Shown in pieces: positions 1 through 10,854 of a stretch of 64,000 bases of DNA. Position numbers and translations under genes: made by a program. The DNA lies in the NCBI RefSeq assembly GCF_003054555.1, contig NZ_CP026304.1:2790001-2854000 (forward strand), read 5' to 3'. Origin of the DNA: Streptomyces lunaelactis. Its GTDB lineage: Bacteria; Actinomycetota; Actinomycetes; Streptomycetales; Streptomycetaceae. The notes under the pieces are model-generated. The model did not search any database. It was given only the letters and a program-made list of their open reading frames with translations, and was not told where the DNA came from. How positions within the stretch are numbered: position 1 is the stretch's first letter; each line of letters opens with the position of its first letter.

Positions 1-69
1 GTGGGGGGCTTTGCACGTCCGGCGGCGGGTGACAGAAGGTGCGGCTCCCTGCCCGGCACGGGTAATGGG

Positions 70-103
70 GCGCGGCCCGCGGATGGGGATCCGCGGGCCG
101 CGC
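70..103. terminator. Perfect 15-bp GC-rich hairpin
   Basis: Bases 70-84 pair perfectly with 89-103 around a GGGG loop. No T-tract follows on either strand. Streptomyces terminators often lack one, so this is plausibly the terminator of a gene left of the window. The role is inferred from structure alone. Confidence 0.5.
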
Positions 104-134
104 TCCGCCCGTTTTCCGTACGACGCTCCGCCCC

Positions 135-173
135 GTTCTTTGCGTGGCGATCGGCCTGTTCTTTGCGTGGCGA
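135..173. repeat. 16-bp direct repeat, two copies
   Basis: The sequence GTTCTTTGCGTGGCGA occurs at 135-150 and again at 158-173, a 23-bp period of about two helical turns. It could be a protein-binding pair or a simple duplication. Nothing nearby assigns it a role. Confidence 0.5.
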
Positions 174-245
174 ACGGCAGAAATTCGATTCCCGTGAAGG
201 TCCGTAATTCAACAGGGAATCGGCCTTGCCGAAAAAGGCACACAG

Positions 246-281
246 AAGGGGCGGGCGCCCCGCACAAGGCGCCCGCCCCTT
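246..281 (-). terminator. Terminator downstream of ppdK
   Basis: A perfect 14-bp stem (246-259 with 268-281) encloses an 8-base loop. Its stem ends in CCTT/AAGG and it lies about 90 bases beyond the ppdK stop codon, where a leftward transcript would end. Confidence 0.75.
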
Positions 282-371
282 CCCTTTCGGTGTTCCGGAG
301 CCGCCACCGGGTCGGTGAGGGTGGGGTACCGACCGGGGCAGGCCCCGGACCCCGGCGACGGCTCCGGTGTC

Positions 372-3080
<2,709 letters not shown>

Positions 3081-3330
3081 GGGTCTCGACTCCTCGAGGA
3101 CTCGGTGGCTGCCCTGACGGCGAGGAACATACCCAGATCGAAGGCATCTGGGTACGTCCACTTGGCCGTCATACGGCTGTAACCACTCGTCCGCCAGTAG
3201 ATCGAAAGTAACCAACGAGCAGTTGAACTGGACGCATTCATTCAAGATCCGAAGGCATCAGCACGTACAGCGATGACAACACGATCCAGCATCACGCAGA
3301 GCGATGAATTACTTGATCAATCGAACGAAC

Positions 3331-3357
3331 GAGGGGTGGCACTTAGTGCCACCCCTC
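3331..3357. promoter_or_regulatory. 27-bp palindrome: operator or terminator
   Basis: GAGGGGTGGCAC (3331-3342) and its exact complement GTGCCACCCCTC (3346-3357) flank a TTA centre, giving a 12-bp perfect inverted repeat. It lies upstream of ppdK and downstream of the HAD gene. The short 3-base centre and strict symmetry fit a dimeric regulator site, but a terminator for the HAD/ABC operon is equally possible. Confidence 0.5.
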
Positions 3358-3393
3358 AGAAAGATGCAGTCGACGCCAAATCGCTCATCTGAG

Positions 3394-3416
3394 CGCCACC
3401 CCTATCAAGGGTGGCG
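3394..3416 (-). terminator. Inverted repeat just after HAD operon
   Basis: CGCCACCC (3394-3401) pairs with GGGTGGCG (3409-3416) around a 7-base loop, five bases beyond the HAD stop codon. It is a natural place for a terminator of the leftward transporter operon. It shares the GCCACCCCT half-site with the palindrome at 3331-3357. Confidence 0.55.
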
Positions 3417-3420
3417 AGAA

Positions 3421-4137
3421 TCACGCGGCGGGAGGGCGTCCCGTCCCAGGATCCGGACCCGCGTAACACGCCGAAACACAACGGCTGAGGACAGCGAGAT
3501 CCACCTCCTCCAGGCTCCGGGCGAAGACCCGGCCCGCCGACTCGGGCACCGGCAGCAACGATGGCACCACCAGCACCGCACACCCCGCGGCCTCCGCGGA
3601 GTTGCTGCCGTCCGGCGAGTCCTCCACCGCCACGCAGGCCCCGGGGAGAGCCCCGAACCGGTCGGCGGCCGCCCGGTAGGGATCGGGGTGCGGCTTCGTC
3701 CGTACGGTGTCGTCGGCCGAGAGCGTGAAGGAGAACGGCACATCGGCCAGCGCTCCCCCGACCACCGTGTCCACGACGATCCGCGGCGAGGCGCTCACCA
3801 GGGCGAAGGGCACCTGCCGCCGCTCCAGTTCAGCCAGCAGCCGCCATGCGCCGGGGCGCAGCGGGGCCCCGGCCTCGACCCGGCGGTGGAAGGAGGCGGT
3901 GAGGGTGGCACTCAGGGCCACCCCATCCGTCTCCCCGGCGCCGCTGACCCGCATCAGATGAGCGGCGGTGTCCTCCACGGCCCGGCCGACCACCTCCGGG
4001 GCGTCCGCGTCCGACAGCCGGTGGCCGAGCGAGGCGGCGACCTCTTCGGTCGCCTCCCACCACAGCACCTCGGTGTCGACGAGCGTGCCGTCCATGTCGA
4101 AGAGCACGGCCGCGGGGAGGGCCCCGGGCTTCCTCAT
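3421..4137 (-). CDS. HAD-superfamily phosphatase / phosphoglucomutase-like
   Basis: This 238-residue protein shows all HAD motifs: nucleophile loop DMDGTLVDTE near residue 15, motif II VSASP, a lysine in KPHPDPY and the acidic VEDSPDG motif IV. The cap lies between motifs I and II, as in beta-phosphoglucomutase-like (subfamily IA) enzymes that dephosphorylate small sugar or organic phosphates. Its start overlaps the end of the ABC ATPase gene by ATGA, so it is the last gene of the importer operon and probably acts on an imported or phosphorylated substrate. The classical phosphonoacetaldehyde hydrolase signature is not seen. The exact substrate is unknown. Confidence 0.85.
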   Translation of the reverse strand: MRKPGALPAAVLFDMDGTLVDTEVLWWEATEEVAASLGHRLSDADAPEVVGRAVEDTAAHLMRVSGAGETDGVALSATLTASFHRRVEAGAPLRPGAWRLLAELERRQVPFALVSASPRIVVDTVVGGALADVPFSFTLSADDTVRTKPHPDPYRAAADRFGALPGACVAVEDSPDGSNSAEAAGCAVLVVPSLLPVPESAGRVFARSLEEVDLAVLSRCVSACYAGPDPGTGRPPAA

Positions 4138-5228
4138 GAAACCCCCGGCACGACGAGGACGGGCCGCTGCGCCAGGCCGACCGCCGCCCGGCCGCCGGGC
4201 ACCAGCGCGCCCGCGTCCCGCGACGGCAGATCGACCTTGACCGAACCGCCGCCCGGCAGGTCGAGCAGCACCCGGGTGACGGAGCCGAGGAAGGACGTGG
4301 AGACGACCGTGGCCTCGCCCTGCGGGTCGGCGGTGACGGTGACGTTCTCGGGGCGTACCAGCACCTCGACCTCACTCGTCCCGGGCGCGTCACCGTCCAC
4401 GGGCAGCCTGCTGCCCGCCACGTCGACCAGGCCGTCGTCCGTCATACGGCCCGGCAGCCGGTTCATCGTGCCGACGAACTCGGCGACGAACGGCGTGGCG
4501 GGCCGCTCGTACAGCTCGGCCGGTGCCGCGCACTGCTCCAGCTTCCCGGCGTTGAGCACGGCGACCCGGTCGGCCATGGACAGGGCCTCCTCCTGGTCGT
4601 GCGTAACGAAGATCGTCGTGATCCCGAGGGAGAGCTGCAGCCGCCGGATCTCCTCGCGCAGGCTGAGCCGCACCTTGGCGTCCAGCGCGGAGAGCGGCTC
4701 GTCCAGCAGGAGCACGCGCGGCTGAAGGGCCAGCGCCCTGGCGAGGGCGACCCGCTGCTGCTGGCCGCCGGACAGCTGGTGCGGGTAGCGGTCACCGTGC
4801 TCGGGCAGGCCGACGAGGTCGAGGAGTTCGGCGGCGCGGGCGTTGCGCTTGGCGGCGGGCACCTTGCGCACCCGCAGGCCGAAGGCCACATTGTCGCGGG
4901 CGCTGAGGTTGGGGAAGAGGCTGTACGACTGGAAGACCATGCCCGCGTCCCGGCGGTTGGCCGGTACCCGGGTGATGTCCTCGCCGTCGACCAGCACCTC
5001 GCCCGCGTCGGGCGCCTCGAAGCCGGCGACGACACGCAGTGCCGTGGTCTTGCCGCAGCCCGAGGGGCCGAGCAGGGCGATCAGCTCGCCCGGCTCGACG
5101 GTCAGGTCGAGGCCGTCGAGTGCGACGGTGGGGCCGAAGGCCCGGCGCAGACCGCGGAATTCGACGCGGGCTCCGGTCACGGCGGAGGCACCGGACCGTT
5201 CCGCCACGGCAGTTGCTGGTGCAGACAT
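4134..5228 (-). CDS. ABC importer ATP-binding protein (PotA/AfuC/PhnT type)
   Basis: This 364-residue ATPase powers the importer encoded upstream. Walker A is GPSGCGKTT near residue 55, the Q-loop follows in VFQSYSLFPNL, the signature is LSGGQQQRVALARAL and Walker B is LLLDEPLSALD. The 120-residue C-terminal extension looks like the TOBE-type regulatory domain of spermidine, ferric-iron, sulfate and 2-aminoethylphosphonate ATPases. It sits between the permease gene (3 bases away) and the HAD gene (4-base overlap), which indicates translational coupling. Substrate cannot be read from the ATPase. Confidence 0.9.
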   Translation of the reverse strand: MSAPATAVAERSGASAVTGARVEFRGLRRAFGPTVALDGLDLTVEPGELIALLGPSGCGKTTALRVVAGFEAPDAGEVLVDGEDITRVPANRRDAGMVFQSYSLFPNLSARDNVAFGLRVRKVPAAKRNARAAELLDLVGLPEHGDRYPHQLSGGQQQRVALARALALQPRVLLLDEPLSALDAKVRLSLREEIRRLQLSLGITTIFVTHDQEEALSMADRVAVLNAGKLEQCAAPAELYERPATPFVAEFVGTMNRLPGRMTDDGLVDVAGSRLPVDGDAPGTSEVEVLVRPENVTVTADPQGEATVVSTSFLGSVTRVLLDLPGGGSVKVDLPSRDAGALVPGGRAAVGLAQRPVLVVPGVS

Positions 5229-5231
5229 GGG

Positions 5232-6137
5232 TTACTGGTCCTTGCTGGAGGAGGGGGCGGCGGCCATGGCGTTCGCGGTCCGGGTGCCGTTCCCCGCACG
5301 GGAGAGGAGCAGCAGCAGCGCCCAGGTGAGCAGAAGACTGAGGATGGAGACGGCCACCGACATGCGCGCCTGCGCTCCGGAGACCGTGACGATCCACACC
5401 GCGAAGGGCTGGTAGCCGAGCAGCGCGGCGATGGTGAACTCGCCGAGCACCAGCGCCAGCGTGAGGAATGCGGCACCGGCGAGCGAGGTGCGCAGATTGG
5501 GCAGGATGACCCGGAGGATGACGTACAGCCAGCTCGCACCGCAGTTGCGGGCGGCCTCCACCAGTGTGGGTACGTCGATGGCGCGCAGTCCCGCGTCGAG
5601 CGAGCGGTACACGAAAGGCAGCGCCAGCACCGTGTAGGCGAGGACGAGCACGAGCGGGAAGCTCTCGTTCTGGACCGCCATGAAGGTCTGGTAGAGCGGG
5701 GTGCGGGACAGCTGCTCCGGGCCCCAGCGCAGCACCGTGGTGATCCCGGTGACCAGCGCGATCGGCGGCACCACCAGGGGCAGCATGCACATCACTTCGA
5801 CGACGGGCCGCAGCCGGGGCGCGCCAAGACGTACGGCGACCAGCGCGGGCACGGCCAGCAGCAGGACGAGCGCGATGGTCGCGGCGGCGAGGCCGAGCGA
5901 GAGCAGCAGGCTGTCGGTGAATCCGTCGGCGCCGAGAATCCCGGTGTACGCCTCGAAGGAGACGCCCTGGCCCGGGGTGTGCACGGTGAAGACGAACGAC
6001 GCGACGAGCGGCACGATGAAGTACAGCCCGGCGAGCGCCAGTACGAGCCCGCGCCAGACGCGCGGCCGTCGGCGGCGACGCTCGGCAAGCGTGCTCTGCG
6101 CGGCGTCGTTCCCGGCATCGGTCGTTATCGCAGCCAT
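5232..6137 (-). CDS. ABC importer permease 2
   Basis: This 301-residue integral membrane protein has about six hydrophobic segments and the EAA-type cytoplasmic loop EAARNCGASWLYVILRVILP that docks the ATPase. The frame is open upstream, but the start at 6137 (MAAITTDAG) gives a normal N-terminus before the first membrane helix and overlaps the previous permease gene by 13 bases. It pairs with the other permease to form the channel. It is a member of the two-permease importers of the PotBC/CysTW type. Confidence 0.88.
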   Translation of the reverse strand: MAAITTDAGNDAAQSTLAERRRRRPRVWRGLVLALAGLYFIVPLVASFVFTVHTPGQGVSFEAYTGILGADGFTDSLLLSLGLAAATIALVLLLAVPALVAVRLGAPRLRPVVEVMCMLPLVVPPIALVTGITTVLRWGPEQLSRTPLYQTFMAVQNESFPLVLVLAYTVLALPFVYRSLDAGLRAIDVPTLVEAARNCGASWLYVILRVILPNLRTSLAGAAFLTLALVLGEFTIAALLGYQPFAVWIVTVSGAQARMSVAVSILSLLLTWALLLLLSRAGNGTRTANAMAAAPSSSKDQ

Positions 6138-7021
6138 CGGGCACTCCGTCGCTGGAGGGGCAGATAGACCGCCATGACGAGGCCGGCGATCACGATCATG
6201 TCGAGGCTCAGGGCGAGCGCCACGTTCTCCTGGCCGACCAGCACATTGCCGGAGAGCGCGTCCGCGATCTTCAGCGTGACCAGCGGTACGGAGCCGCCGA
6301 CCAGGGCGGCGGCGGTGGCGTGCGCGGCGAAGGCGCTGCCGAAGAGCAGCACGAACCCGCCCAGCAGGGACGGTGCGAGGACCGGCAGTCCGACCATGCG
6401 CCAGAACTGCCATCCCGTCGCTCCGGTGTTCTGCGCGGCCTCGCGCCACTGGGGACGCAGTCCGTCCAGCGCCGGGATGATCACCAGCACCATCAGCGGG
6501 GTGAGGAAGTAGAGATAGACGACGGCGAGCCCGGTGAAGGAGTACAGATTCCAGCCGAGACTGCCGAGGTCCGCGAGCTGCGTGACCACACCGGAGATGC
6601 CGGCGGTCGCGATGAACGCGAACGCGAGCGGTACGCCGCCGAAGTTGGCGAGCACGCCGGAGGCGGTGAGGGCCGCGCTGCGCAGCCACGTGCGGCGGGA
6701 GGTGACGATCGCCTGCGCGATCAGTACACCGGCGACCGAACCGATCACCGCGGTGAGCGCCGAGAGCTGCACGCTGCCGACGAGGGAGCCGAGATACGGG
6801 CCCTGCAGCGAGCGCTGGAGATGCTCACCGGTCAGCGCGGTGGCGCCGGTGGCCCGGTCGGTGCCCGTGACCGCGCCGTACAGCAGAGCGCCGACGGGAA
6901 GGCCGAAGCACAGGCCGGTGAAGACAAGCAGCGGAAGCGCGGCGAGCCAGGTGCGGGGGCCGGGCCGCCGGCGGCGGGTGCCGCCGGCGGGTCCGCTGGG
7001 GGACGGGGAGGGAACGGGCAT
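6125..7021 (-). CDS. ABC importer permease 1
   Basis: This 298-residue membrane protein has about six transmembrane segments and the ATPase-docking loop EAAQNTGATGWQFWRMVGLP. The start at 7021 (MPVPSPSPSG) shares an ATGA overlap with the stop of the substrate-binding lipoprotein gene, so lipoprotein and permease are translationally coupled. With the second permease it forms the membrane channel of the importer. Confidence 0.88.
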   Translation of the reverse strand: MPVPSPSPSGPAGGTRRRRPGPRTWLAALPLLVFTGLCFGLPVGALLYGAVTGTDRATGATALTGEHLQRSLQGPYLGSLVGSVQLSALTAVIGSVAGVLIAQAIVTSRRTWLRSAALTASGVLANFGGVPLAFAFIATAGISGVVTQLADLGSLGWNLYSFTGLAVVYLYFLTPLMVLVIIPALDGLRPQWREAAQNTGATGWQFWRMVGLPVLAPSLLGGFVLLFGSAFAAHATAAALVGGSVPLVTLKIADALSGNVLVGQENVALALSLDMIVIAGLVMAVYLPLQRRSARWLR

Positions 7022-8166
7022 CAGGAGAGGGCCTTGTCCCAGTTCTCGGCGAGGGCGGCCTTGGCCTTGTCGAGCTCCGCGGAGGAGGGGAAGGCCGGGG
7101 TGCCCTCGACCTTGGGGAGCTTGGCGACGGAGCCCTTGTCGGCGGTGCCGTCCGTGGTCATGACGGGCAGCAGTACGGGACGGGCGTACCCCTTCAGCCA
7201 GAGGTTCTGGCCCTCGGCGCTGTAGAGGAACTCCATCCACAGCCGGGCGGCGGCCGGGTTGGGGGCCTCCTTGTTGATCGCCTGCGAGTAGTACTGCGCG
7301 TAGACGCCGTCGCCGGGTACGGAGACCTTCCAGTCGACGCCCTTGCCGCGGAACTGGTCGGCGTAACCGGCGTTGAGGTAGTCCCAGTCGATGCTGATGG
7401 GGGTCTCGCCCTTTTCGACCGTGGCCGGGGTGGACTCGACGGGGATGAAGTTGCCGCTCTTCTTCAGCTCGGCGAAGAAGTCGATGCCGGGCTGGATGTC
7501 GGCGAAGGTGCCCTTGTTGGCGAGGGCGGCCGCGTACACGCCGCCGAAGGCGGAGCCGGACTTGGTCGGGTTGCCGTTGAGCGCGACCTTGCCCTTGTAC
7601 TCGGGCTTGAGCAGATCCGCGAAGGTCTGCGGGCAGTTCTTGATGCGCTTCGCGTCGCAGCCGATGGAGACGTAGCCGCCGTAGTCGTTGTACCAGCGGC
7701 CGTCGGCGTCCTTCTGCGCGTCCGGAATCCTGCTCCAGGACTCGACCTTGTACGGGGCGAACAGGCCCTCGGCCGCGCCGCTGCGCGCGAAGGCGATGCC
7801 CAGGTCCATGACGTCGGGGGCGCGCTTCTGGCCCTTGCGGGCCTTGACGGCGGCGATCTCGTCGGCGCTGGAGGCGTCCGGGTTCTCGCTGCTGACCTTG
7901 ATCTTGTACTTGGCCTCGAAGGCCTTGATCAGCTCGCCGTAGTTCGCCCAGTCCGGCGGGAGGGCGATGACGTTCAGCTTGCCCTCCTTCTCGGCGGCCG
8001 CGACGAGCGCCTTCATTCCACCGAAGTCGGCGGCCGAGGCACTGGCGTTCGCCTTCACCTTGCCGCCGGTGGCCTCACCGTCGGGCGCGGCACCGCAGGC
8101 GGTGAGGGTGGTGAGCGCGGCAGCGCCGAGCAGTGCGGCAGCGCCGAGACGGGTGGGTCTGAACAC
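7021..8166 (-). CDS. ABC importer substrate-binding lipoprotein
   Basis: This 381-residue secreted lipoprotein begins at a GTG (8166) preceded by GGGAGAG. A signal peptide ends in the lipobox LTAC, which leaves a lipidated cysteine anchoring it outside the membrane. The mature part resembles the type II binding proteins of polyamine, ferric-iron and 2-aminoethylphosphonate importers, for example DVMDLGIAFARSGAAEGLF and NPAAARLWMEFLYSAEGQ. It is the first gene of the operon SBP-permease-permease-ATPase-HAD. The divergent HutC-type regulator and the HAD phosphatase make an organophosphorus substrate conceivable, but that is inference. Confidence 0.88.
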   Translation of the reverse strand: MFRPTRLGAAALLGAAALTTLTACGAAPDGEATGGKVKANASASAADFGGMKALVAAAEKEGKLNVIALPPDWANYGELIKAFEAKYKIKVSSENPDASSADEIAAVKARKGQKRAPDVMDLGIAFARSGAAEGLFAPYKVESWSRIPDAQKDADGRWYNDYGGYVSIGCDAKRIKNCPQTFADLLKPEYKGKVALNGNPTKSGSAFGGVYAAALANKGTFADIQPGIDFFAELKKSGNFIPVESTPATVEKGETPISIDWDYLNAGYADQFRGKGVDWKVSVPGDGVYAQYYSQAINKEAPNPAAARLWMEFLYSAEGQNLWLKGYARPVLLPVMTTDGTADKGSVAKLPKVEGTPAFPSSAELDKAKAALAENWDKALS

Positions 8167-8204
8167 GGTCTCTCCCAGAGACGAGGTGCGGGGCACCTGA
8201 GGAA

Positions 8205-8228
8205 CTTGTCTGAACAAGCTGGGTTCAG
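8205..8228. promoter_or_regulatory. Overlapping inverted repeats, candidate GntR operator
   Basis: CTTGT-CTGA-ACAAG (8205-8218) and CTGAAC-N7-GTTCAG (8210-8228) overlap in the intergenic space between the importer operon and the divergent GntR-family gene. Placement 40-60 bases upstream of the lipoprotein start suits an operator of the neighbouring regulator. No experimental consensus was compared. Confidence 0.35.
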
Positions 8229-8430
8229 TTCGCCCGGAGGAGCTGTCCGGATCATGAACGCCACATGGCCGGAGCGGCACGGCTGCCGGAAGAGCCGACG
8301 CTGTCCCCGCACCGGTCAGGCCCGGCCCGCGGGACTGGACACGGTGGCCGTGCGGCCCGGTTAGGGTGAGCAGGGAATCGGAACACAGCGCAAGCGACTG
8401 CGCACAGTTCGGGGCACGGAGGGCGTTCGC

Positions 8431-9195
8431 GTGGGCACGGCGCGTTATCTGGAGATCGCGGAGGCACTGCGGCGGTCGATCCTGGGCGGCGAGTATCCGG
8501 TCGGGGCCCAACTCCCCTCGGAGAGCGACCTCGCGGCCCGCTGGTCCGCATCGCGGGGGACAGTGCGTCAGGCCGTCGCCGTACTGGCGTCCGAGGGCCT
8601 GATCGGCTCCCGGCAGGGTGCGCGCAGAATCGTACTGCGCCACGAACGCCGCCACAGCTTCGCGGAGTTGAACAGCTTCGCGCAGTGGGCGCAGGGCATG
8701 GGCTACGAGACCTCCAGCCACATCCTGACCCGCACCCGCCGCCCCGCGACCCCGACGGAGGCCTCCCGGCTCTCGGTCCCCGCGGGTTCGGGGATCCTGT
8801 ACGTCCTGCGGCTGCGGCTGCTCGACGGCGAACCGGCCATGCTGGAACGGACGGCGTACGCGGAGTGGGTGGCGCCCGCGGTGGAGGAACTGGCCGAGGA
8901 CTGCGTATCGATCATGAACAGCATCGCCGAACGGCAGGGCATCGTCGCCCAGTACGGCGAACACCTCATCGACGCGGTGCCGGCGGGGAGCGTGGACGCA
9001 CGGATGCTACGGGTCCGCAGGGGCAGCCCGCTGCTGCGCCAGCGCCATCTGACGTGCACGGCGACGGGCCGGCCGATCGAGTGGACGGACGACCGCTATG
9101 TGGCGGGGAGTGTGACGTTCAGCGTGAGCAACTCCTCGGACACGGCCCCGCTTTCGCGCCACGCGGGCGACCTCTCAATCCCCTCCGGCGATTGA
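8431..9195 (+). CDS. GntR/HutC-family transcriptional regulator
   Basis: This 254-residue repressor-type protein has an N-terminal winged helix (residues about 1-70; AEALRRSILGGEYPVGAQLP then SRGTVRQAVAVLASEGLI) and a C-terminal UTRA ligand-binding domain (about 90-235). UTRA regulators of the HutC/PhnF/DasR type sense small sugars, phosphonates or amino-acid derivatives. It diverges from the ABC importer operon and probably controls it. The start is a GTG at 8431 after GGAGGG. The last codons and the stop lie inside a copy of the dispersed intergenic repeat, so its C-terminal tail LSIPSGD is probably not conserved. Confidence 0.88.
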   Translation: MGTARYLEIAEALRRSILGGEYPVGAQLPSESDLAARWSASRGTVRQAVAVLASEGLIGSRQGARRIVLRHERRHSFAELNSFAQWAQGMGYETSSHILTRTRRPATPTEASRLSVPAGSGILYVLRLRLLDGEPAMLERTAYAEWVAPAVEELAEDCVSIMNSIAERQGIVAQYGEHLIDAVPAGSVDARMLRVRRGSPLLRQRHLTCTATGRPIEWTDDRYVAGSVTFSVSNSSDTAPLSRHAGDLSIPSGD

Positions 9196-9222
9196 GGAGC
9201 GGGGAGCGGCACGGAGCCCCGG
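9175..9222. repeat. Dispersed repeat copy A (degenerate)
   Basis: CCCCTCCGGCGATTGAGGA followed by GGAGCCCCGG matches the repeat family seen at eight other gene ends in this window. The TGA within GATTGAGG is the stop codon of the GntR gene. Here the copy separates convergent genes (GntR rightward, dus leftward). Confidence 0.6.
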
Positions 9223-9243
9223 CAGGGCACCGCACGCCGCGGG

Positions 9244-10389
9244 TCACCCCCCGGACGTGTCCAGTTCCGCCTCCGCGCTGACGCCCGCGCAGTCGTACGG
9301 GTCCTTCAGCCAGCCCTCCGGCAGGACCACGCGGTTGTTGCCCGAGGTGCGGCCCCGGGGGCCGTCCGCGCCCACCGGCCACGGCTGGTCCAGGTCCAAC
9401 TCCCCCAGATGCGCGTCCATCTCCGCCAGCGACGACGTGATCGCCAGCTTCTTCCGCATCTCCGAGCCCACCGCGAAGCCCTTCAGGTACCAGGCCACAT
9501 GCTTACGGAAGTCGATCACGCCACGCGTCTCGTCGCCGATCCACTCCCCCAGCAGCTCCGCGTGCCGCCGCATCACGCCCGCGACCTCCTTGAGCGTCGG
9601 CGTCGCACAGGCGCCACCGCCCTCGAAGGCGGCCACCAGATCGCCGAACAGCCACGGTCGCCCCAGGCATCCGCGCCCCACGACCACCCCGTCGCAGCCC
9701 GTCTCCCGCACCATCCGCAGCGCGTCGTCCGCCGACCAGATGTCGCCGTTGCCGAGCACCGGGATCTCCGGGACGTGCTCCTTCAGCCGGGCGATCGCGT
9801 CCCAGTCCGCCGTACCGCCGTAGTGCTGCGCCGCCGTACGCCCGTGCAGCGCGATCGCGCTCACGCCCTCGTCGACCGCGATCCGGCCCGCGTCGAGGAA
9901 GGTGATGTGGTCGTCGTCGATGCCCTTGCGCATCTTCATCGTCACCGGCAGGGCGCCCGCGTTCGACACCGCCTCGTTCAGGATCGCGCGCAGCAGCGGC
10001 CGCTTGTACGGGAGGGCCGAGCCACCGCCCTTGCGCGTCACCTTCGGCACCGGGCAGCCGAAGTTCAGGTCGATGTGATCGGCCAGATTCTCGTCCGCGA
10101 TCATGCGGACCGCCTTGCCGACGGTCACCGGGTCCACCCCGTACAACTGAATCGACCGCGGCGTCTCCGTCGCGTCGAAGTGGATGAGCTGCATGGTCTT
10201 CTCGTTGCGTTCGACCAGCGCCCGCGTCGTGATCATCTCGCTGACGAACAGCCCCTTGCCGCCCGAAAACTCACGGCACAGGGTGCGGAAGGGCGCATTG
10301 GTGATCCCGGCCATCGGCGCGAGCACCACCGGGGGCTGCACGGCGTACGGGCCGATCTTGAGCGTCGAGGACGGGGCGAGCGTGGTCAT
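9244..10389 (-). CDS. dus: tRNA-dihydrouridine synthase
   Basis: This 381-residue flavoenzyme reduces uridine to dihydrouridine in tRNA using FMN and NADPH. The TIM-barrel start shows the FMN loop LAPMAGITNAPFRTLCREF. The catalytic cysteine lies in NFGCPVPKVTRKGGGSALP and the phosphate-binding strand in GNGDIWSADDALRM. It belongs to the DusB-like group common in actinobacteria. I chose the ATG at 10389 (MTTLAPSS) over a GTG six codons upstream. A strong hairpin at 10444-10482 separates it from the next leftward gene. Confidence 0.92.
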   Translation of the reverse strand: MTTLAPSSTLKIGPYAVQPPVVLAPMAGITNAPFRTLCREFSGGKGLFVSEMITTRALVERNEKTMQLIHFDATETPRSIQLYGVDPVTVGKAVRMIADENLADHIDLNFGCPVPKVTRKGGGSALPYKRPLLRAILNEAVSNAGALPVTMKMRKGIDDDHITFLDAGRIAVDEGVSAIALHGRTAAQHYGGTADWDAIARLKEHVPEIPVLGNGDIWSADDALRMVRETGCDGVVVGRGCLGRPWLFGDLVAAFEGGGACATPTLKEVAGVMRRHAELLGEWIGDETRGVIDFRKHVAWYLKGFAVGSEMRKKLAITSSLAEMDAHLGELDLDQPWPVGADGPRGRTSGNNRVVLPEGWLKDPYDCAGVSAEAELDTSGG

Positions 10390-10443
10390 CCGCCCATTGT
10401 CGCGCACTCCCGGAGTCGTTACCGCCGCCGGGACGGGACATGG

Positions 10444-10482
10444 CCGTGGGCCCGGACCGCGTCATGCGGTCCGGGCCCACGG
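10444..10482 (-). terminator. Perfect 17-bp hairpin terminator
   Basis: Bases 10444-10460 pair without mismatch with 10466-10482 around GTCAT. It begins 7 bases beyond the stop codon of the DUF6243 gene and also lies upstream of dus, so it should insulate dus from that transcript. Confidence 0.85.
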
Positions 10483-10488
10483 TCGTGA

Positions 10489-10689
10489 TCAGGACTGGTC
10501 CTCCTGCGGCGCCGCAGCCTCGCTGCCGCCCTGTGCGCGCTCACGCATCTTGCGCACCAGGTCCTGCTTCTGCTCGGCGGCCGTCTTGCGGTCGGCGTTG
10601 CGCGCGGGACCGTTGCCCTGCTGGTCGGCGCGGGACAGCTTCTTGCGCTGTCCGCCCACGCCGAGGAGGTTGTTGCGGCTCTTGGCCAT
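10489..10689 (-). CDS. DUF6243 family small protein
   Basis: This 66-residue, highly charged, cysteine-free protein begins MAKSRNNLLGVGGQRKKLSR and ends in a glutamate/glutamine-rich tail. I recognise the N-terminus as the DUF6243 family of Streptomyces, whose function is unknown. No signal peptide or membrane segment is visible. A conserved basic N-terminus with a disordered acidic tail would fit nucleic-acid or ribosome association, but that is speculation. It is monocistronic with its own terminator. Confidence 0.8.
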   Translation of the reverse strand: MAKSRNNLLGVGGQRKKLSRADQQGNGPARNADRKTAAEQKQDLVRKMRERAQGGSEAAAPQEDQS

Positions 10690-10854
10690 GGGGCTCTCCC
10701 ATATGTGGTGAGAAGTGACTGGGGAATCGTCAGATGGCGGCGGGGGTGGACCGCCGCCCTCTCACTCGTAGATCTGGAAGAACGAAGACATGGAGGTGAC
10801 GGTACCGCGCCTCGGGGCGGCGCAGGTACCAGTTTCCGGGCGACTTCCATGGAC

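Larger units (their letters stand above)
1..371. other. Intergenic stretch at left edge, no gene supported
   Basis: I see no convincing protein-coding gene here. Reading frames on both strands lack a start with a ribosome-binding site and look like chance open frames in GC-rich DNA. The region does hold structure: a 15-bp perfect hairpin (70-103), a 16-bp direct repeat (135-150 and 158-173), an 8-bp inverted repeat (186-193 with 215-222) and a strong terminator (246-281). The segment left of position 70 may be the 3' flank of a gene outside the window. Confidence 0.6.
3081..3420. other. ppdK upstream region
   Basis: This 340-base non-coding stretch separates ppdK from the HAD gene, which reads in the same direction. 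It must contain the ppdK promoter, but I could not pick a -10/-35 pair with confidence. Its HAD-proximal end contains two related inverted repeats, listed separately. Confidence 0.6.

Noticed and set aside
3304..4725. Plus-strand gene of about 473 codons
   Set aside because: It is antisense to the HAD and ABC ATPase genes and begins within the inverted-repeat region.
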